Of a DNA stretch of 64,000 nt, positions 42,899-53,996 are shown in pieces. Below the pieces are notes generated by a model. It saw only the letters and a list, made by a program, of their open reading frames with translations, was not told where the DNA came from and ran no database searches. The stretch's first letter is position 1; each line of letters starts with the position of its first letter. This DNA is from JBBATK01 sp046297095. Its GTDB lineage: Bacteria > Bacteroidota > Ignavibacteria > Kapaibacteriales > NICIL-2. The DNA lies in contig JBKCNS010000018.1 of assembly GCA_046297095.1 (NCBI GenBank), forward strand, positions 44,435-108,434, in the 5' to 3' direction. The translations under genes were made by a program, and so were the position numbers.

Positions 42899-43319
42899 GC
42901 TGCGTTTTTGAGCTGCATTTTGAGCTGCATTTTGAGCTGCATTATCGCCTCGATCAGTTCCACAACTCTGAGTATGTGTATGAGCGAATCAATGTGTGCT
43001 TCGCACAATTCTTCGTCAGGCCCGAACACGCAACAAACTAGCGCACGCGGCCAAAAGCGGGTGGTGGAAAAGTTGCGGTATGTGAATGAAGTTCAAGGTT
43101 GCAAATAATTGAAAATGATATAGTTGAGATTCGGTTGTAGCCCGGTGTTTCTGTAGCCATATGTAGCCATAGATTCGGTGGCATCTATATTACCTTCCTT
43201 CAAAGACGCCCCGGAAAACGCCCCGAGTGATTGCCTCAATTTGGGGCAGTGTAAGATTTTTTACACACATTCCGAAGCTTTTCCGTATCTTTCCCGCAGT
43301 TAACAATTGGTATACTCCT
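42899..43319. other. Intergenic region between the cbb3 locus and recJ
   Basis: This 421-bp stretch contains the 12-bp tandem repeat at 42906-42941 and otherwise no recognisable element. A short duplicated phrase TGTAGCC(A/C) occurs near 43136-43168. The open frames here are short and lack coding character. Confidence 0.5.
42906..42941. repeat. 12-bp tandem repeat, three copies
   Basis: Three perfect head-to-tail copies of TTTTGAGCTGCA start 8 bp after the stop codon of the SafE-like gene. Confidence 0.85.
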
Positions 43320-45020
43320 TTGAAGTATAGATGGGTTTTTCGAGAGACGCCTGATGAAAATGCAGCCGACACATTAGTACAAGAGTTAAAGATTCCACGC
43401 AGTCTTGCAAAGGTTTTGAGTTCACGAGGACTACAAACGGCGGAAGACGCGCGGCAGTTCTTTGCACCCGAACTGGACTTTCTCCACGATCCATTCCTGA
43501 TGGATGGTATGGAGAGAGCGGTGGAGAGGATCGAACAAGCTATTCGTGACAAAGAGCTGGTTTGGATCCATGGTGATTACGATGTGGACGGCACAACATC
43601 AACGGCGATGACACTCCAGTTCCTGCGGGAAATTGGAGCGCGGGCGGAGTATTATATACCCGAACGCATGACAGAAGGTTACGGTTTGTCCAACGCCAGT
43701 GTGGACAAAGCCGTGTCTCTGGGCGCTACCTTGCTCGTAGCGGTGGACTGCGGCATAACCTCCAACGATACTATAGCCTACGCAAACTCGCGCGGCATGG
43801 AAGTGATCATTTGTGATCACCACGAGCCCGGTGATGTATTGCCCGATGCCTATGCCATCCTGGACCCCATCAAACCGGGTTGCCCCTATCCCTTTAAGTC
43901 TCTGGCTGCCTGTGGTGTAGCCTTCAAGCTCATCCAAGCTCTGTGTGCGGTGAACGGTTCGCCCGAGCGCGCATATTCATACCTGGATTATGTGGCCATT
44001 GCATCCGCAGCCGATATCGTTCCCCTGATAGGAGAGAACCGCGTCCTCGTGCATCATGGTTTGGAGAAACTCAATATGGATCCGCGACCCGGATTCAAGA
44101 GTCTGGTTGACTGTGCCAACCTGGAGTTTGGAAATCTTACTACCTCGAGTATCATCTTCGGACTGGCGCCGCGCATCAACGCTGCCGGCCGAATTGGCGA
44201 TGCCAAACGCGCGGTAGAAATGATGATTCAACAAGATGTAGTGGCTGCGTACAAGATTGCGCAGGAATTGGAACAAGAGAATCGTACTCGCCGGACCATA
44301 GACGAAAAAACCTTTGCAGAGGCCTTTGCCGAAGCGGAGCGTTTTATGGCTTCGGGCACGCGCCGCTCGCTGGTGCTGTATTCGCCGGATTGGCATGCAG
44401 GCGTAATTGGTATTGTGGCTTCGCGACTGGTGGAAAAGTTCCAGATTCCTGTAGTGATGCTAACGCGCATGGATGGTTTTGCTAAGGGTTCGGCCCGAAG
44501 CATCAAGGAGTTCGACATACACGCCGCGCTCAAACATTGCGAGGGATACTTGCATGAATTCGGCGGGCACAAACATGCGGCCGGACTCACCCTGCCGGCA
44601 GAGAATGTAGATCGCTTCCGTGAGGCTTTAGATGAAGTGGCCCGGATGCACGTTACCGACGACATGTTGGTGCCCGAGATTCTTATTGATGCCAAGCTCA
44701 CTCTCAGTGAATTGTCTCCCGGATTCTTCGATCATCTTCGCAGGTTTGCTCCATTTGGTTTTAGCAATCACAAGCCGGTTTTCTACTCCCAGGGCGTGCT
44801 CAGCGCCAATGGTGTAAAAGTAGTAGGTAATAATCATCTCAAGTTTCGCGCTCTGCAATCGAATTTTGTGATTGATGCCATAGGATTCAACCTGGGCGAC
44901 AAGCTGCCCATAGCAGCCTCGCGCCGCCCCTTCTCGCTCGTGTTCACGCTCGAAGAAAACACCTACAACGGTAACACCGCTCCGCAGATTCGCATAAAGG
45001 ATATTCGCTTAGACGATTAA
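43320..45020 (+). CDS. recJ: Single-stranded-DNA-specific exonuclease RecJ
   Basis: RecJ degrades single-stranded DNA 5' to 3' in recombination and repair. DHH-family motifs are 'IHGDYDVDGTTSTAM' (motif I), 'VAVDCGI', 'ICDHHEPGDVLPDA' (the DHH) and, in the DHHA1 domain, 'SARSIKEFDIHAAL' and 'EFGGHKHAAGL'. I propose TTG 43320 as the start, because the family N-terminus ('KYRWVFRETPDENAADTL') begins there and the length becomes 566 residues, as expected. GTG 43227 in the same frame would add 31 residues without similarity. The Dna2-like helicase gene follows after 69 bp on the same strand. Confidence 0.92.
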   Translation: MKYRWVFRETPDENAADTLVQELKIPRSLAKVLSSRGLQTAEDARQFFAPELDFLHDPFLMDGMERAVERIEQAIRDKELVWIHGDYDVDGTTSTAMTLQFLREIGARAEYYIPERMTEGYGLSNASVDKAVSLGATLLVAVDCGITSNDTIAYANSRGMEVIICDHHEPGDVLPDAYAILDPIKPGCPYPFKSLAACGVAFKLIQALCAVNGSPERAYSYLDYVAIASAADIVPLIGENRVLVHHGLEKLNMDPRPGFKSLVDCANLEFGNLTTSSIIFGLAPRINAAGRIGDAKRAVEMMIQQDVVAAYKIAQELEQENRTRRTIDEKTFAEAFAEAERFMASGTRRSLVLYSPDWHAGVIGIVASRLVEKFQIPVVMLTRMDGFAKGSARSIKEFDIHAALKHCEGYLHEFGGHKHAAGLTLPAENVDRFREALDEVARMHVTDDMLVPEILIDAKLTLSELSPGFFDHLRRFAPFGFSNHKPVFYSQGVLSANGVKVVGNNHLKFRALQSNFVIDAIGFNLGDKLPIAASRRPFSLVFTLEENTYNGNTAPQIRIKDIRLDD

Positions 45021-45089
45021 GCCGCTGCGCTACGATCTACGATCTTTGCGCGGTCTCATCATCAATGGTCAACGCTTCTGCCCTTGTCT

Positions 45090-48000
45090 ATGTCGGAACA
45101 TCACGACGGTTGGGGAATACGTTCCTTCCTCGATGAAATCGAGAGTATGGAGAGCGCCGACGTAAAACTGCGTATGGAGCTCACAGCTGCTGCGCACCGC
45201 GATTTCCTTGATTACTGCACCCGTAACGACCACCAGTTTTTTTCTTCCGCCGCGGCGAAGCATCGCTACGTTGCCACGAAGCTCCGCGTTGATTCTTCAT
45301 CCTCGCGTGCGCTGGCTCGGCTGTTGAATTTGGGTAGCACCCAAGTAAACTCCGCCGTGGTGATAGATGCGTCATTGCCGCCCTTGTATCTGTCGCTTTT
45401 GCGCCATCTGATTGATGAGGCAGAGCGGCAAGAGCAAGAACTAGAACTAGAGCAACAGAAAGAACACGAACACGCTTCATCCGCAAGTGAACAGCCAATT
45501 GATTCTCCTCATGCAGTTCCACGCGTAGCAGCAGATGAGGCGCTCGATGCTGTGCAAGATGCTGTGCTAGATTCCCTGCAAGAATCTCTACTAGATTCCC
45601 TGCACCGGTCGCTGCAACAGACGCAGCAGCAAACATTATTCGAACCGAACCGGCAGGAACGCACTACCATCCGTGTTGTAGTGACAGCATTAGGTGAGCG
45701 GCAGCGCACTGCTAACGGAGAGATTCATGTACTGCATTGTTGCACCGAAGACGGTAAGGAACTTCGCGTTGCACTTACCGGTATGTTGGTGGACGATGCC
45801 GATACCATATGGGAAGGCGCAATAGTGCACATCACCGAAGCGCGGATATTGGACGATGAGCGTGTCATTACCACCGCCGATAGTATGTGTGTGGTAGAAC
45901 CGGATGCCCTTGTAGACGTAACGGATATTGCCGAGTGTTTTCAGCAGCGCGGAGCCGAGCCGACTCTGTCCCTGATTCGCCGCTGGACCCAATCGCCGGC
46001 CAGCGAGGCCGTGGTGATGGGATCTATTATCAACTCCTGCTTCGACGATATTATCCTGCATCCGGAGAAGGATTTCGACAGCATGTACCGCGATGCCTGT
46101 GCTGCGCGCCCATTGTCGTTCATTGCAGCGGTGAGCACCGAACGCCGGGACGCATTAAAAGATACCGTGCGTGATCATGTGGAACGGCTGCGCGCGCTCA
46201 TGCAGCAAGTGCCGTATTCTCGCGCCATTGTTGAGCCAAGCTTTATCTCTCCCGTATTCGGTTTGCAGGGGCGATTGGACGTCTTGCTTGAACATGCAGA
46301 CAACCCTTTGCATAAAACCATTATCGAGTTGAAGTCGGGTTCCGCGCCGGGAGTAGCTGCGGCACCGGTGGAATCATCTGCATCTGATTCGTCAGCTGCG
46401 CGCCCGCCCACTTCGCCTACGCCCGCCGTGCATTTCGGCACACCTCGTTCCAGAGTTTGGAAAAATCACGAGGCGCAAATTGCCTGCTACCATTTGTTGT
46501 TGCAGTCTGCCTTTCCGGGCAGATACGGAGACAGCCGTATACTGTATTCCAAAACGCCCGACGAGCCCATGCGCAATGTGGATGTTACGCCGGCGCTGCT
46601 GCGAAGTGTGATACACTGCCGCAATCAGATTCTTCGCTTAGAATACGAGCTGCGTTCCAAGAACTTTCGTAGCCTGGCACGTATATGTGATACCTCTCTG
46701 CCCGTACCCTCGTTCATGACCGAAGCACAGCAGAATATCAGGGCAGTGTTCCGAAATGACGATCCGGACATAGCGCTGCATGCTCAGGTATTCCTGTATC
46801 TGCTTCTTCGCGAAAGTTACGAGCAGCGCATAGGCGGTTCGGGTGCAGCGCCCGGATTCTCGGCCTTGTGGAAGAGCACAGCTACCGAGAAAACGTTGCG
46901 CAACTCTCTGTTGAGCGGGCTTCGCTTGCAGGCCGATGAAAAAGGCTTTGAGCAGGGTATACTTAGCTTCAGCAGAACGGCAGTAGCCAGCGAAGCATCG
47001 GTATTCAGAGTGGGCGACATTGTGGTGGTATATCCTGTGGATGAAACGCAGAACAGGAAGGTTTATCACGGGGTACAGCTTAAGGGTAATATCCGCGAGA
47101 TCGACGCTACACGAGTGGTGGTGCGCCTTCGCAGTCAGCAGCCCTGTATTTCTACTAATGATATCGAGCTGAATTGGCACTGCGAGCCTGATTACATGGA
47201 GTCCAGCCATGCAGCCACGTTGGCGTCGTTTATGACTGTCTTTCGCGCGCCCGAGCGCAAGCGAAATGTCATCCTTGGCCGCGCCATGCCGGAACATTCG
47301 CAGGGGCAAGAAATGGTAGCTGCCAGTGCGCCGGAAACATCATCATCTTCACGTACAGCCACAAGCTCCGTTCAGCTGGACGATCATCAGCAACATCTCC
47401 TGCAATTGGCCATGAGCGCAAAGGACTACTTCCTGCTACAAGGTCCGCCGGGAACCGGTAAGACCTCAGTGATGTTACGCTCCATGGTAGAACACTTGCT
47501 TACAGATGAAAACGAAACTGTACTTATAGCGGCATACACAAACAGAGCCGTGGACGAGATTTGCCGAACGCTCAAACATGCCACAGCGATACAGCAGATT
47601 GTGCGTATGGGGCGTAGCGAAAACACCGAGCATCCCGAACTGCTCTTTCAAACTTTGGTGCGAGAGCACGGCCCTGAAGGCGCGGAGCAACGGTTGCGTT
47701 CCGCTCGTGTTGTGGTGGGCACCGTTACCTTTTTAAACAGCAATCCGGAGCTGTTCTCCTTCTGCCGCTTTAGCACTGCTATTGTGGACGAAGCTGCACA
47801 AATCCTTGAGCCCCATCTTGCCGGTATTCTGGCCAAAGTGCAGCGTTTCATTTTGATTGGCGACGAGAAGCAGTTACCGCCGGTGCTTTCTGTGCCGGAA
47901 GGAGCTCGCCGCATACGTAATTCGCGCATGGAAGAGCTGGGAATTACAGACGTACAAACGTCGCTCTTCGAGAGACTGTTGCAGCGCTGTATTCGTAATG

Positions 48001-48845
48001 GTTGGAGCCATGCATATGGAATGCTCACTCATCAAGGCCGAATGCACCAAGACATATGCGCACTGCCTTCCGATTTATTCTACGATGGCAAGTTAATCTC
48101 CTTCCTGCCTCGCCAGGCAGAGACATTACCTAGTGTACTTGTGACCAAAGAGGAACGCGCTGCGGCAGAGAATGGAGATGAACGGAATAATGATCGCGAA
48201 AGTGATCAATTAGTGAATGGCGGCAGTGCCGAGCGCATCCTTGCCCATAGATGCGTATTTATTGACAGCGGAAGGAATGCTAACAGACTCGGAATAAATA
48301 ATAGCAACGATACCGCCGTTAGGCTTGCCGGCAGAAAAATACATATACCCGAAGCCCGCATCTGCGCTCGTTTGGCAGAGTTGTTCATGGCAGAGTGTAC
48401 TGCTCAAGGCAAGGAGTGGAACTCCATGCGTCTGGGAATTATTACACCATTCCGAGCCCAGATTCAGCAGATCCAGCGTTTGTTATCACCGCTACTATTG
48501 AATACCGTTACGGTTGATACTGTAGAGAGGTTTCAAGGTTCGGAGCGTGATATAATTATTCTCTCTACTGCGGTTAATTCTTCCTCTGAGCTGGCTTCCA
48601 TACAGAGTATCTCGTACTTTGGCGATCAGGTGGTAGATCGCAAATTAAATGTGGCACTTACTCGCGCTCGCGAGCGCTTTATACTCCTTGGCCATGAATA
48701 TACTCTTCGCCGTGTTCCGCACTATGCCCGCCTGTTAGACCGTTTACTGCGTGTTGAATTGCCGGTCGATGAATACAACAATGTACGCGCCGGTGAAATC
48801 ACCGACATTCCCGCCGATACTCAAGACGACGCACACAACATAGAC
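45090..48845 (+). CDS. Dna2-like PD-(D/E)XK nuclease / superfamily 1 helicase
   Basis: The 1252-residue protein has three parts. An N-terminal region of about 250 residues includes a Glu/Gln-rich, repeat-like stretch. A RecB/Cas4-type nuclease (about residues 380-480) shows 'FGLQGRLDVLL', 'TIIELKSG' and 'EAQIACYHLLL'. A C-terminal SF1B helicase (about 770-1225) has Walker A 'LQGPPGTGKTSV', 'AYTNRAVDEI', Walker B 'IVDEAAQI', 'GDEKQLPPVL', 'THQGRMH', 'VERFQGSERDIIIL' and 'LNVALTRARERF'. This is the order of eukaryotic Dna2. The Fe-S cysteine pattern after the nuclease domain is not evident. ATG 45090 is chosen over TTG 45084. Its place behind recJ suggests a joint role in DNA end resection. The stop codon is TAA at 48846-48848. 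Confidence 0.87.
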
Positions 48846-48917
48846 TAAATATTTTTCTGTGAACGATGTGGTGCTATATTCCCGGCAGTGATGTCATTAA
48901 CTGACATGGAGTACACC

Positions 48918-51032
48918 ATGAGATATTCTACCCATAAAATTGCCTTTGCGCTACTTATTACCTGCTTGCTCAGTCTGCCTGGCAGCGCGCAAAATCTGCA
49001 ATGGAAGCGCCCCAAGAATCCGATGAGCCAAGGGGGAATAGGAATGTCCACATGGTTTTCGAATCTCTCGGTAGACGGCGACTTTGTGTACGTAAACACC
49101 GGATCCGGTTTTAGACGATCTCACATAAATGGAGGTGGATGGAGTACCTTAGGCAATGGTAGTCCGAAGTTCAGATCTGCTGTGCGCGGAAATCAGTTGA
49201 TTATTGGCGACATGGGTAGATTGTTTAAATCCACAGATGGTGGCAAGTCTTGGAGATTCGAAACTCTGGAGCCACTAAATCCGGTGATTGATGTTGTGTG
49301 TGCGCGGAAATTTAATGCCGCCATAATGGGCAACAACACAGTTGCAGTGCAGGAGATTGGAACAGATCAATGGAGATTTCTCCGCTGTGGCGCAAGTGCC
49401 CCTTTGATTGATATTCAGGCCGTCGAGGATTCCATTTTCGTCGTGTCGGGTTCGGAGGTGTTAAGAGGTATATACACGGATTCCACACTTCGTACATGTT
49501 GGAATATTCCGGACAGTTCGCAGGAACTAAACTCTATAGCTTCAATGTCCGGTGTGCTAATCTGCGGTTCAACACTCGGCGCCTACCGTTCTACCGATGG
49601 AGGATCTACTTGGCGAGACTTTATGCCGGGTGATACTATGAAAGCGATGCAGGTGAGTGCAGGTAGCGCCTTTTGTGCCATTGCCCTTACATCCACATTC
49701 GATCCGGGCGGCATAGTGTACCGATCCGACGATCTGGGCAAAACCTGGAAGCAAATCACCACCTTTCCTACACTGATTGTAGATGCTGTTGCGTACAACA
49801 ACGACGTCGTGGGCATTGATGTACGGGCCCATGTTATCGATGCCAAGCCGTTGATTAACGACTACCTGGATTTATGTGCCGTGCCCGTGGAATGCCCAAT
49901 CAACATCATGGCGCCACACCCTCTTAGCGGATTTGTCACTTGTTTTAGCGAATCGCTCAAAAGGGTGCGCGGTTTCGACGACTGGCTGCAAGTAACCATG
50001 CCACCCATCACCGTTACCGACGCCGCTTACGTTGGCGACAGACTTTATGCAGTGGGCGAAGGTGCGGACATGGCCTACAGCGACGACGGTGGCTTGTCGT
50101 GGTTTCCTCATACGGCCAAAGGTTTGCCTCCCAATGTATTATGGAAAAAACTACGTGTCAACAAGAGCTTGCTTGTTCTGCACGGATCCGATAGTTGCGT
50201 GTATGTAAGCACCGGGATGGATGCCGGCTGGACACGGGCTTTTTCTCGCGTACCCGAACATGTAGTGTGTTTTGATAACGTTGTTGCTGCTGTAGGTACT
50301 GATTGGTATTTGCGTTTGCAGGTAAGCGATACGGGGCTATGGCTACGAATGGATACCATAGGTTCGTATGCAAACGGTTACTCGTTTTCGGAAGGCCTTC
50401 GGAGTTTAGCTGCCCGCGATAGCGGTTGTGTTTATGCGCTTACGAACGACGGACGGTTTTTTTATAGCGAAAAAGGATTAGGTTCGAGTGGTAGCTGGGG
50501 TGTGGAACGCACGCTTCCATTTTCGGATTCCATTGCTGCCTTGCGATGCACGCGCAACTCGGTGTTTGCACTTCTTCGGCCGAGTGGATTGATGCGAAGC
50601 TTCGACAATGGCGCAACGTGGATTCAGGACAACTATGATCTTGTGGATGGAGTAGTGGATCTACAAGACTCGGGTCCTTTGTACTGGGCTTCAACGCTAA
50701 GCAACGGCCTCTACCTTGCCACCGATAAATTGCTTGTATCGGTGGATTCCGATTCTGATTACGATTCCGATACTCGTTCTGATTCACAATCAGGCAATCC
50801 GGGCGCGAACACTTCGCTACTCGTGCCACAGCCGGCATCGCAGTTCGTTCGCAGCGAGGTATTCCAAACATGTTCCGAGGTTAGCGTTCTCTCTGCGCTG
50901 GGTGGCACGGTGCGTGTGCTTCCGGTGCTTGCCGGCGGAACGATCGACGTCTCATCATTGCCTTCAGGTGTGTACATGCTCAGCGCGTGCGGCAATCTTC
51001 AGCCCGCACTGAAGTGCGTTGTGTGGCGGTGA
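48918..51032 (+). CDS. T9SS cargo protein with BNR/Asp-box beta-propeller repeats
   Basis: ATG 48918 follows GGAG by six bases and starts a signal peptide (MRYSTHKIAFALLITCLLS) with likely cleavage after 'GSA'. The 704-residue product has at least five Asp-box motifs of the type S-x-D-x-G-x-(T/S)-W, such as 'STDGGKSWRF', 'STDGGSTWRD', 'SDDLGKTWKQ', 'SDDGGLSWFP' and 'SFDNGATWIQ'. These mark a sialidase-like or Ycf48-like propeller without obvious catalytic residues. A Ser/Asp-rich linker ('SDSDYDSDTRSDSQSG') leads to a C-terminal T9SS-like tail ending 'LPSGVYMLSACG'. Surface location is likely; the ligand is unknown. The uvrA gene converges with 18 bp between the stops. Confidence 0.85.
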   Translation: MRYSTHKIAFALLITCLLSLPGSAQNLQWKRPKNPMSQGGIGMSTWFSNLSVDGDFVYVNTGSGFRRSHINGGGWSTLGNGSPKFRSAVRGNQLIIGDMGRLFKSTDGGKSWRFETLEPLNPVIDVVCARKFNAAIMGNNTVAVQEIGTDQWRFLRCGASAPLIDIQAVEDSIFVVSGSEVLRGIYTDSTLRTCWNIPDSSQELNSIASMSGVLICGSTLGAYRSTDGGSTWRDFMPGDTMKAMQVSAGSAFCAIALTSTFDPGGIVYRSDDLGKTWKQITTFPTLIVDAVAYNNDVVGIDVRAHVIDAKPLINDYLDLCAVPVECPINIMAPHPLSGFVTCFSESLKRVRGFDDWLQVTMPPITVTDAAYVGDRLYAVGEGADMAYSDDGGLSWFPHTAKGLPPNVLWKKLRVNKSLLVLHGSDSCVYVSTGMDAGWTRAFSRVPEHVVCFDNVVAAVGTDWYLRLQVSDTGLWLRMDTIGSYANGYSFSEGLRSLAARDSGCVYALTNDGRFFYSEKGLGSSGSWGVERTLPFSDSIAALRCTRNSVFALLRPSGLMRSFDNGATWIQDNYDLVDGVVDLQDSGPLYWASTLSNGLYLATDKLLVSVDSDSDYDSDTRSDSQSGNPGANTSLLVPQPASQFVRSEVFQTCSEVSVLSALGGTVRVLPVLAGGTIDVSSLPSGVYMLSACGNLQPALKCVVWR

Positions 51033-51050
51033 TTGCTCGCGGTTCCGTCA

Positions 51051-53843
51051 TCACCGAGCGTACTCTTCAAACAGACTGCGTAGTGCCGCGCCTGTGGGAG
51101 AAGTTTTGTGCTTTGCTACTTGCTCCGGTGTACCGGTGGCCACCACTGTGCCGCCGCGGTCTCCGGCGCCGGGGCCCATGTCGATAATCCAGTCTGCAGA
51201 TGCCATTACATGCACGTTGTGTTCTATCACCAGCACACTGTTTCCATTGTCCACTAATCTGCGGAAGCAATGCAACAGCTTTGCTACGTCGTCCAGATGC
51301 AAGCCGGTAGTGGGCTCATCAAAAATGTACAGTATGCCTTTGCGGTTGTTCTCATCTAAGTGGGTGGCAAGCTTGATACGCTGAGCTTCTCCGCCGGACA
51401 AGACCGAGGAGCTCTGACCCATACGCAAGTATCCTAAACCAACTTCACGTAATACTTCAAGCCTGTCGGTAACGCGCTTAATGCCTTTGAAGAAATCCAC
51501 CGCTTCATCGATGGTCATGGCCAGTACATCGATAATAGATTTTCCGCGGAACAGAATAGAGCGTGCCTCTCGCTTATAGCGTGAGCCGCGGCAGGTTTCG
51601 CATTCTAGTTCAATGTCCGGAAGAAACTGCATTTCCACGACTACGGTTCCCGAACCCTCGCACTCCTCGCAGCGACCACCCGCCACATTGAAGGAAAAGT
51701 GCCCCGGCTTCCAGCCCAGTTGCCGTGCGGCCTGCGTGGCAGCGAAGGTCTCGCGAATCACATCAAATGCCTTCGTATAGGTTACCGGAGTGGAGCGCGA
51801 AGATCGGCCAATGGGTGATTGATCCACCATCTCAACATCGCCCACCAAATTCATTCCTTCGATGTGTTCGCACTTACCAACGATACCATTGTATCCGCCC
51901 ATAGTACGCTTCAGATTGGCATAAAGCACATCGTGCACCAGGGTGCTTTTTCCCGAGCCCGACACGCCGGTCACTACTGTGGTGCATCCCAGTGGAATGG
52001 CCAGTTCCTTGATAGCAAGATTGTTTTCGTGTGCACCAAGAATTGTGATGTGCTGGCCCGAGCCCTTACGGCGTTTGGTGGGCAGCTCAATGCGCATGCG
52101 GTGCGATAGGTATTTACCGGTTAGCGACTCCTTGTGTGCCATGATATCTTGCACAGTGCCCTGAGCCACAAGCGTTCCGCCGCGCTCTCCGGCATGAGGT
52201 CCCATGTCGATAATACAATCCGCATGACGCATGATGTCGGTATCGTGTTCCACCACCACCACGGTGTTCCCAAGATTACGCAAGCGGTGCATGATGCGAA
52301 TCAGGCGCTCGGTATCGCGGGGGTGCAAACCTATACTGGGTTCGTCCAGCACGTACAATGTTCCCACCAGCGAGCTTCCCAGCGAGGTTGCCAAGTTCAG
52401 TCGTTGAGACTCCCCGCCGCTGAGCGTGTGCGACAGACGGTCTAAGGTGAGATACTCAACGCCGATGTCCACCAGAAGTTTCAATCGCCAGCGAATCTCC
52501 TTCAGAACATGTGCGGCCACATGTTCTTGATAACTGCTCAGCACAAGTGAATCGAAGAACTGCGATGCGGCTTCTATAGTCAGTGCCACCACGTCGGGTA
52601 TGCTCTTGCCGCCTAGAAACACACGGCGGGCGGAAGTGCGCAAGCGCGATCCGCTGCAGGCAGGGCAGCGTGTATAGCCGCGATACCGTGAAAGCATCAC
52701 GCGGTTCTGCACTTTGTATGATTTATCCTCCAGCTCCTTAAAGTAGCCGTGCAGGCCCGGGTACTGGCGGTCTCCGTGCCATAGCCATTCCCATTCCTCT
52801 TTAGTGAACGAGGCCACAGGTGCATCGGCATTAATACCAATGCGCGTGGCGTGCGTGATCAGCTCGCGGTTATGCGCCGAGGATTGCAGCACCTTGAAAG
52901 CATGCACCGCTCCATTGTTCAACGACTTTGTTTTATCCGGAATTACCAAGTCTTCGTCGATGCCCATACTTCTGCCGAAGCCCTGGCAGGTGGGGCAGGC
53001 ACCAAAGGGAGAATTGAACGAGAACAATCTGGGCTCGGGTTCCTGGTACTCGGTGCCATCGTACGGACACGAAAATGTATTGGTGAACAGATGTGTTTGG
53101 CCTGTGCTCACATTGCGAATCACCACACTGCCGCCGGTGCGTTTAAAGGTGGCATCTATGGAATCGAAAAGCCGGGATTTGGTATCCTCGTCTTTGCGAA
53201 GCAGCATTCTATCGGCCACTACCAACAGGTTGTGAACCGTCGCAGTGTCCGGAAGTTGTTCTTCCTGCAGATCAATAATCGTAAATGTGCCGTCGATCAT
53301 CACGCGGGTATAGCCCTGTGCTACCAAGGTGTTCAGCTCGTCCTTGATATTCGTCACCGTGTCCGGGATTTTAAACAGCAGATAAATGCGATCATCCTCG
53401 TTCCACGTCCAAATGGTGTCGAGTATGGACTGGGGCGTGTCTTTTCCAACCTCCCGATCGCACTCTTTGCAATGTGTGGTGCCGATACGCCCGTACAGCA
53501 AACGCAGGTAGTCGTAGATTTCTGTGGTGGTTCCCACCGTGGATCGCGGGTTGCGCGTAAGAGTTTTTTGCTCGATGGCAATGGCCGGCGGCAACCCCGA
53601 TATGCTATCTACTTCGGGTTTGTTTTTTCTTTCCAAAAACTGCCGCGCATAGGCAGACAACGACTCCACAAAACGCCGTTGACCCTCGGCGTACAATGTA
53701 TCAAAAGCCAGCGACGATTTACCCGAGCCGCTTACTCCGGTGATCACGGTCAGCTTATTACGCTCTATATCCACCGACACGTTTTTCAGACTGTTAACGC
53801 GGGCGTTGCGAATACTGATCACTTTCTTTTGCGATTCAGACAT
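51051..53843 (-). CDS. uvrA: Excinuclease ABC subunit A
   Basis: UvrA recognises bulky DNA lesions and loads UvrB in nucleotide excision repair. It has two ABC ATPase halves with Walker A motifs 'GVSGSGKSSLAFDTLY' and 'GVSGSGKSTLVHDVLY' and signature motifs 'LSGGESQRLNLA' and 'LSGGEAQRIKLA'. The C-terminal zinc finger is complete ('CEECEGSG', 'CETCRGSR'). In the first zinc module the usual CxxC before 'PRLFSFNSP' is 'CPYD', so one Cys is replaced; from memory this variant is common in Bacteroidota. I set the start at ATG 53843 (930 residues), where the canonical sequence begins; ATG 53867 would add eight residues. Confidence 0.96.
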   Translation of the reverse strand: MSESQKKVISIRNARVNSLKNVSVDIERNKLTVITGVSGSGKSSLAFDTLYAEGQRRFVESLSAYARQFLERKNKPEVDSISGLPPAIAIEQKTLTRNPRSTVGTTTEIYDYLRLLYGRIGTTHCKECDREVGKDTPQSILDTIWTWNEDDRIYLLFKIPDTVTNIKDELNTLVAQGYTRVMIDGTFTIIDLQEEQLPDTATVHNLLVVADRMLLRKDEDTKSRLFDSIDATFKRTGGSVVIRNVSTGQTHLFTNTFSCPYDGTEYQEPEPRLFSFNSPFGACPTCQGFGRSMGIDEDLVIPDKTKSLNNGAVHAFKVLQSSAHNRELITHATRIGINADAPVASFTKEEWEWLWHGDRQYPGLHGYFKELEDKSYKVQNRVMLSRYRGYTRCPACSGSRLRTSARRVFLGGKSIPDVVALTIEAASQFFDSLVLSSYQEHVAAHVLKEIRWRLKLLVDIGVEYLTLDRLSHTLSGGESQRLNLATSLGSSLVGTLYVLDEPSIGLHPRDTERLIRIMHRLRNLGNTVVVVEHDTDIMRHADCIIDMGPHAGERGGTLVAQGTVQDIMAHKESLTGKYLSHRMRIELPTKRRKGSGQHITILGAHENNLAIKELAIPLGCTTVVTGVSGSGKSTLVHDVLYANLKRTMGGYNGIVGKCEHIEGMNLVGDVEMVDQSPIGRSSRSTPVTYTKAFDVIRETFAATQAARQLGWKPGHFSFNVAGGRCEECEGSGTVVVEMQFLPDIELECETCRGSRYKREARSILFRGKSIIDVLAMTIDEAVDFFKGIKRVTDRLEVLREVGLGYLRMGQSSSVLSGGEAQRIKLATHLDENNRKGILYIFDEPTTGLHLDDVAKLLHCFRRLVDNGNSVLVIEHNVHVMASADWIIDMGPGAGDRGGTVVATGTPEQVAKHKTSPTGAALRSLFEEYAR

Positions 53844-53996
53844 GAGTGCGGTAGTAAATGCCGGCAATTCTGCGGCTGCGAAAAAACAACGTGAATGACA
53901 ACTTTGGCAACAACGTGACCTGCAAAATAGCGGTGGCGCGGGCTGCGGGAACGAAAAAGTACTGCCTTTTTTATACGAATCGGGTTGTTGACTATA

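Noticed and set aside
42908..43108. 66-codon open frame after the SafE-like gene
   Set aside because: It consists largely of the 12-bp tandem repeat and low-complexity Ser/Cys codons, with no ribosome site.
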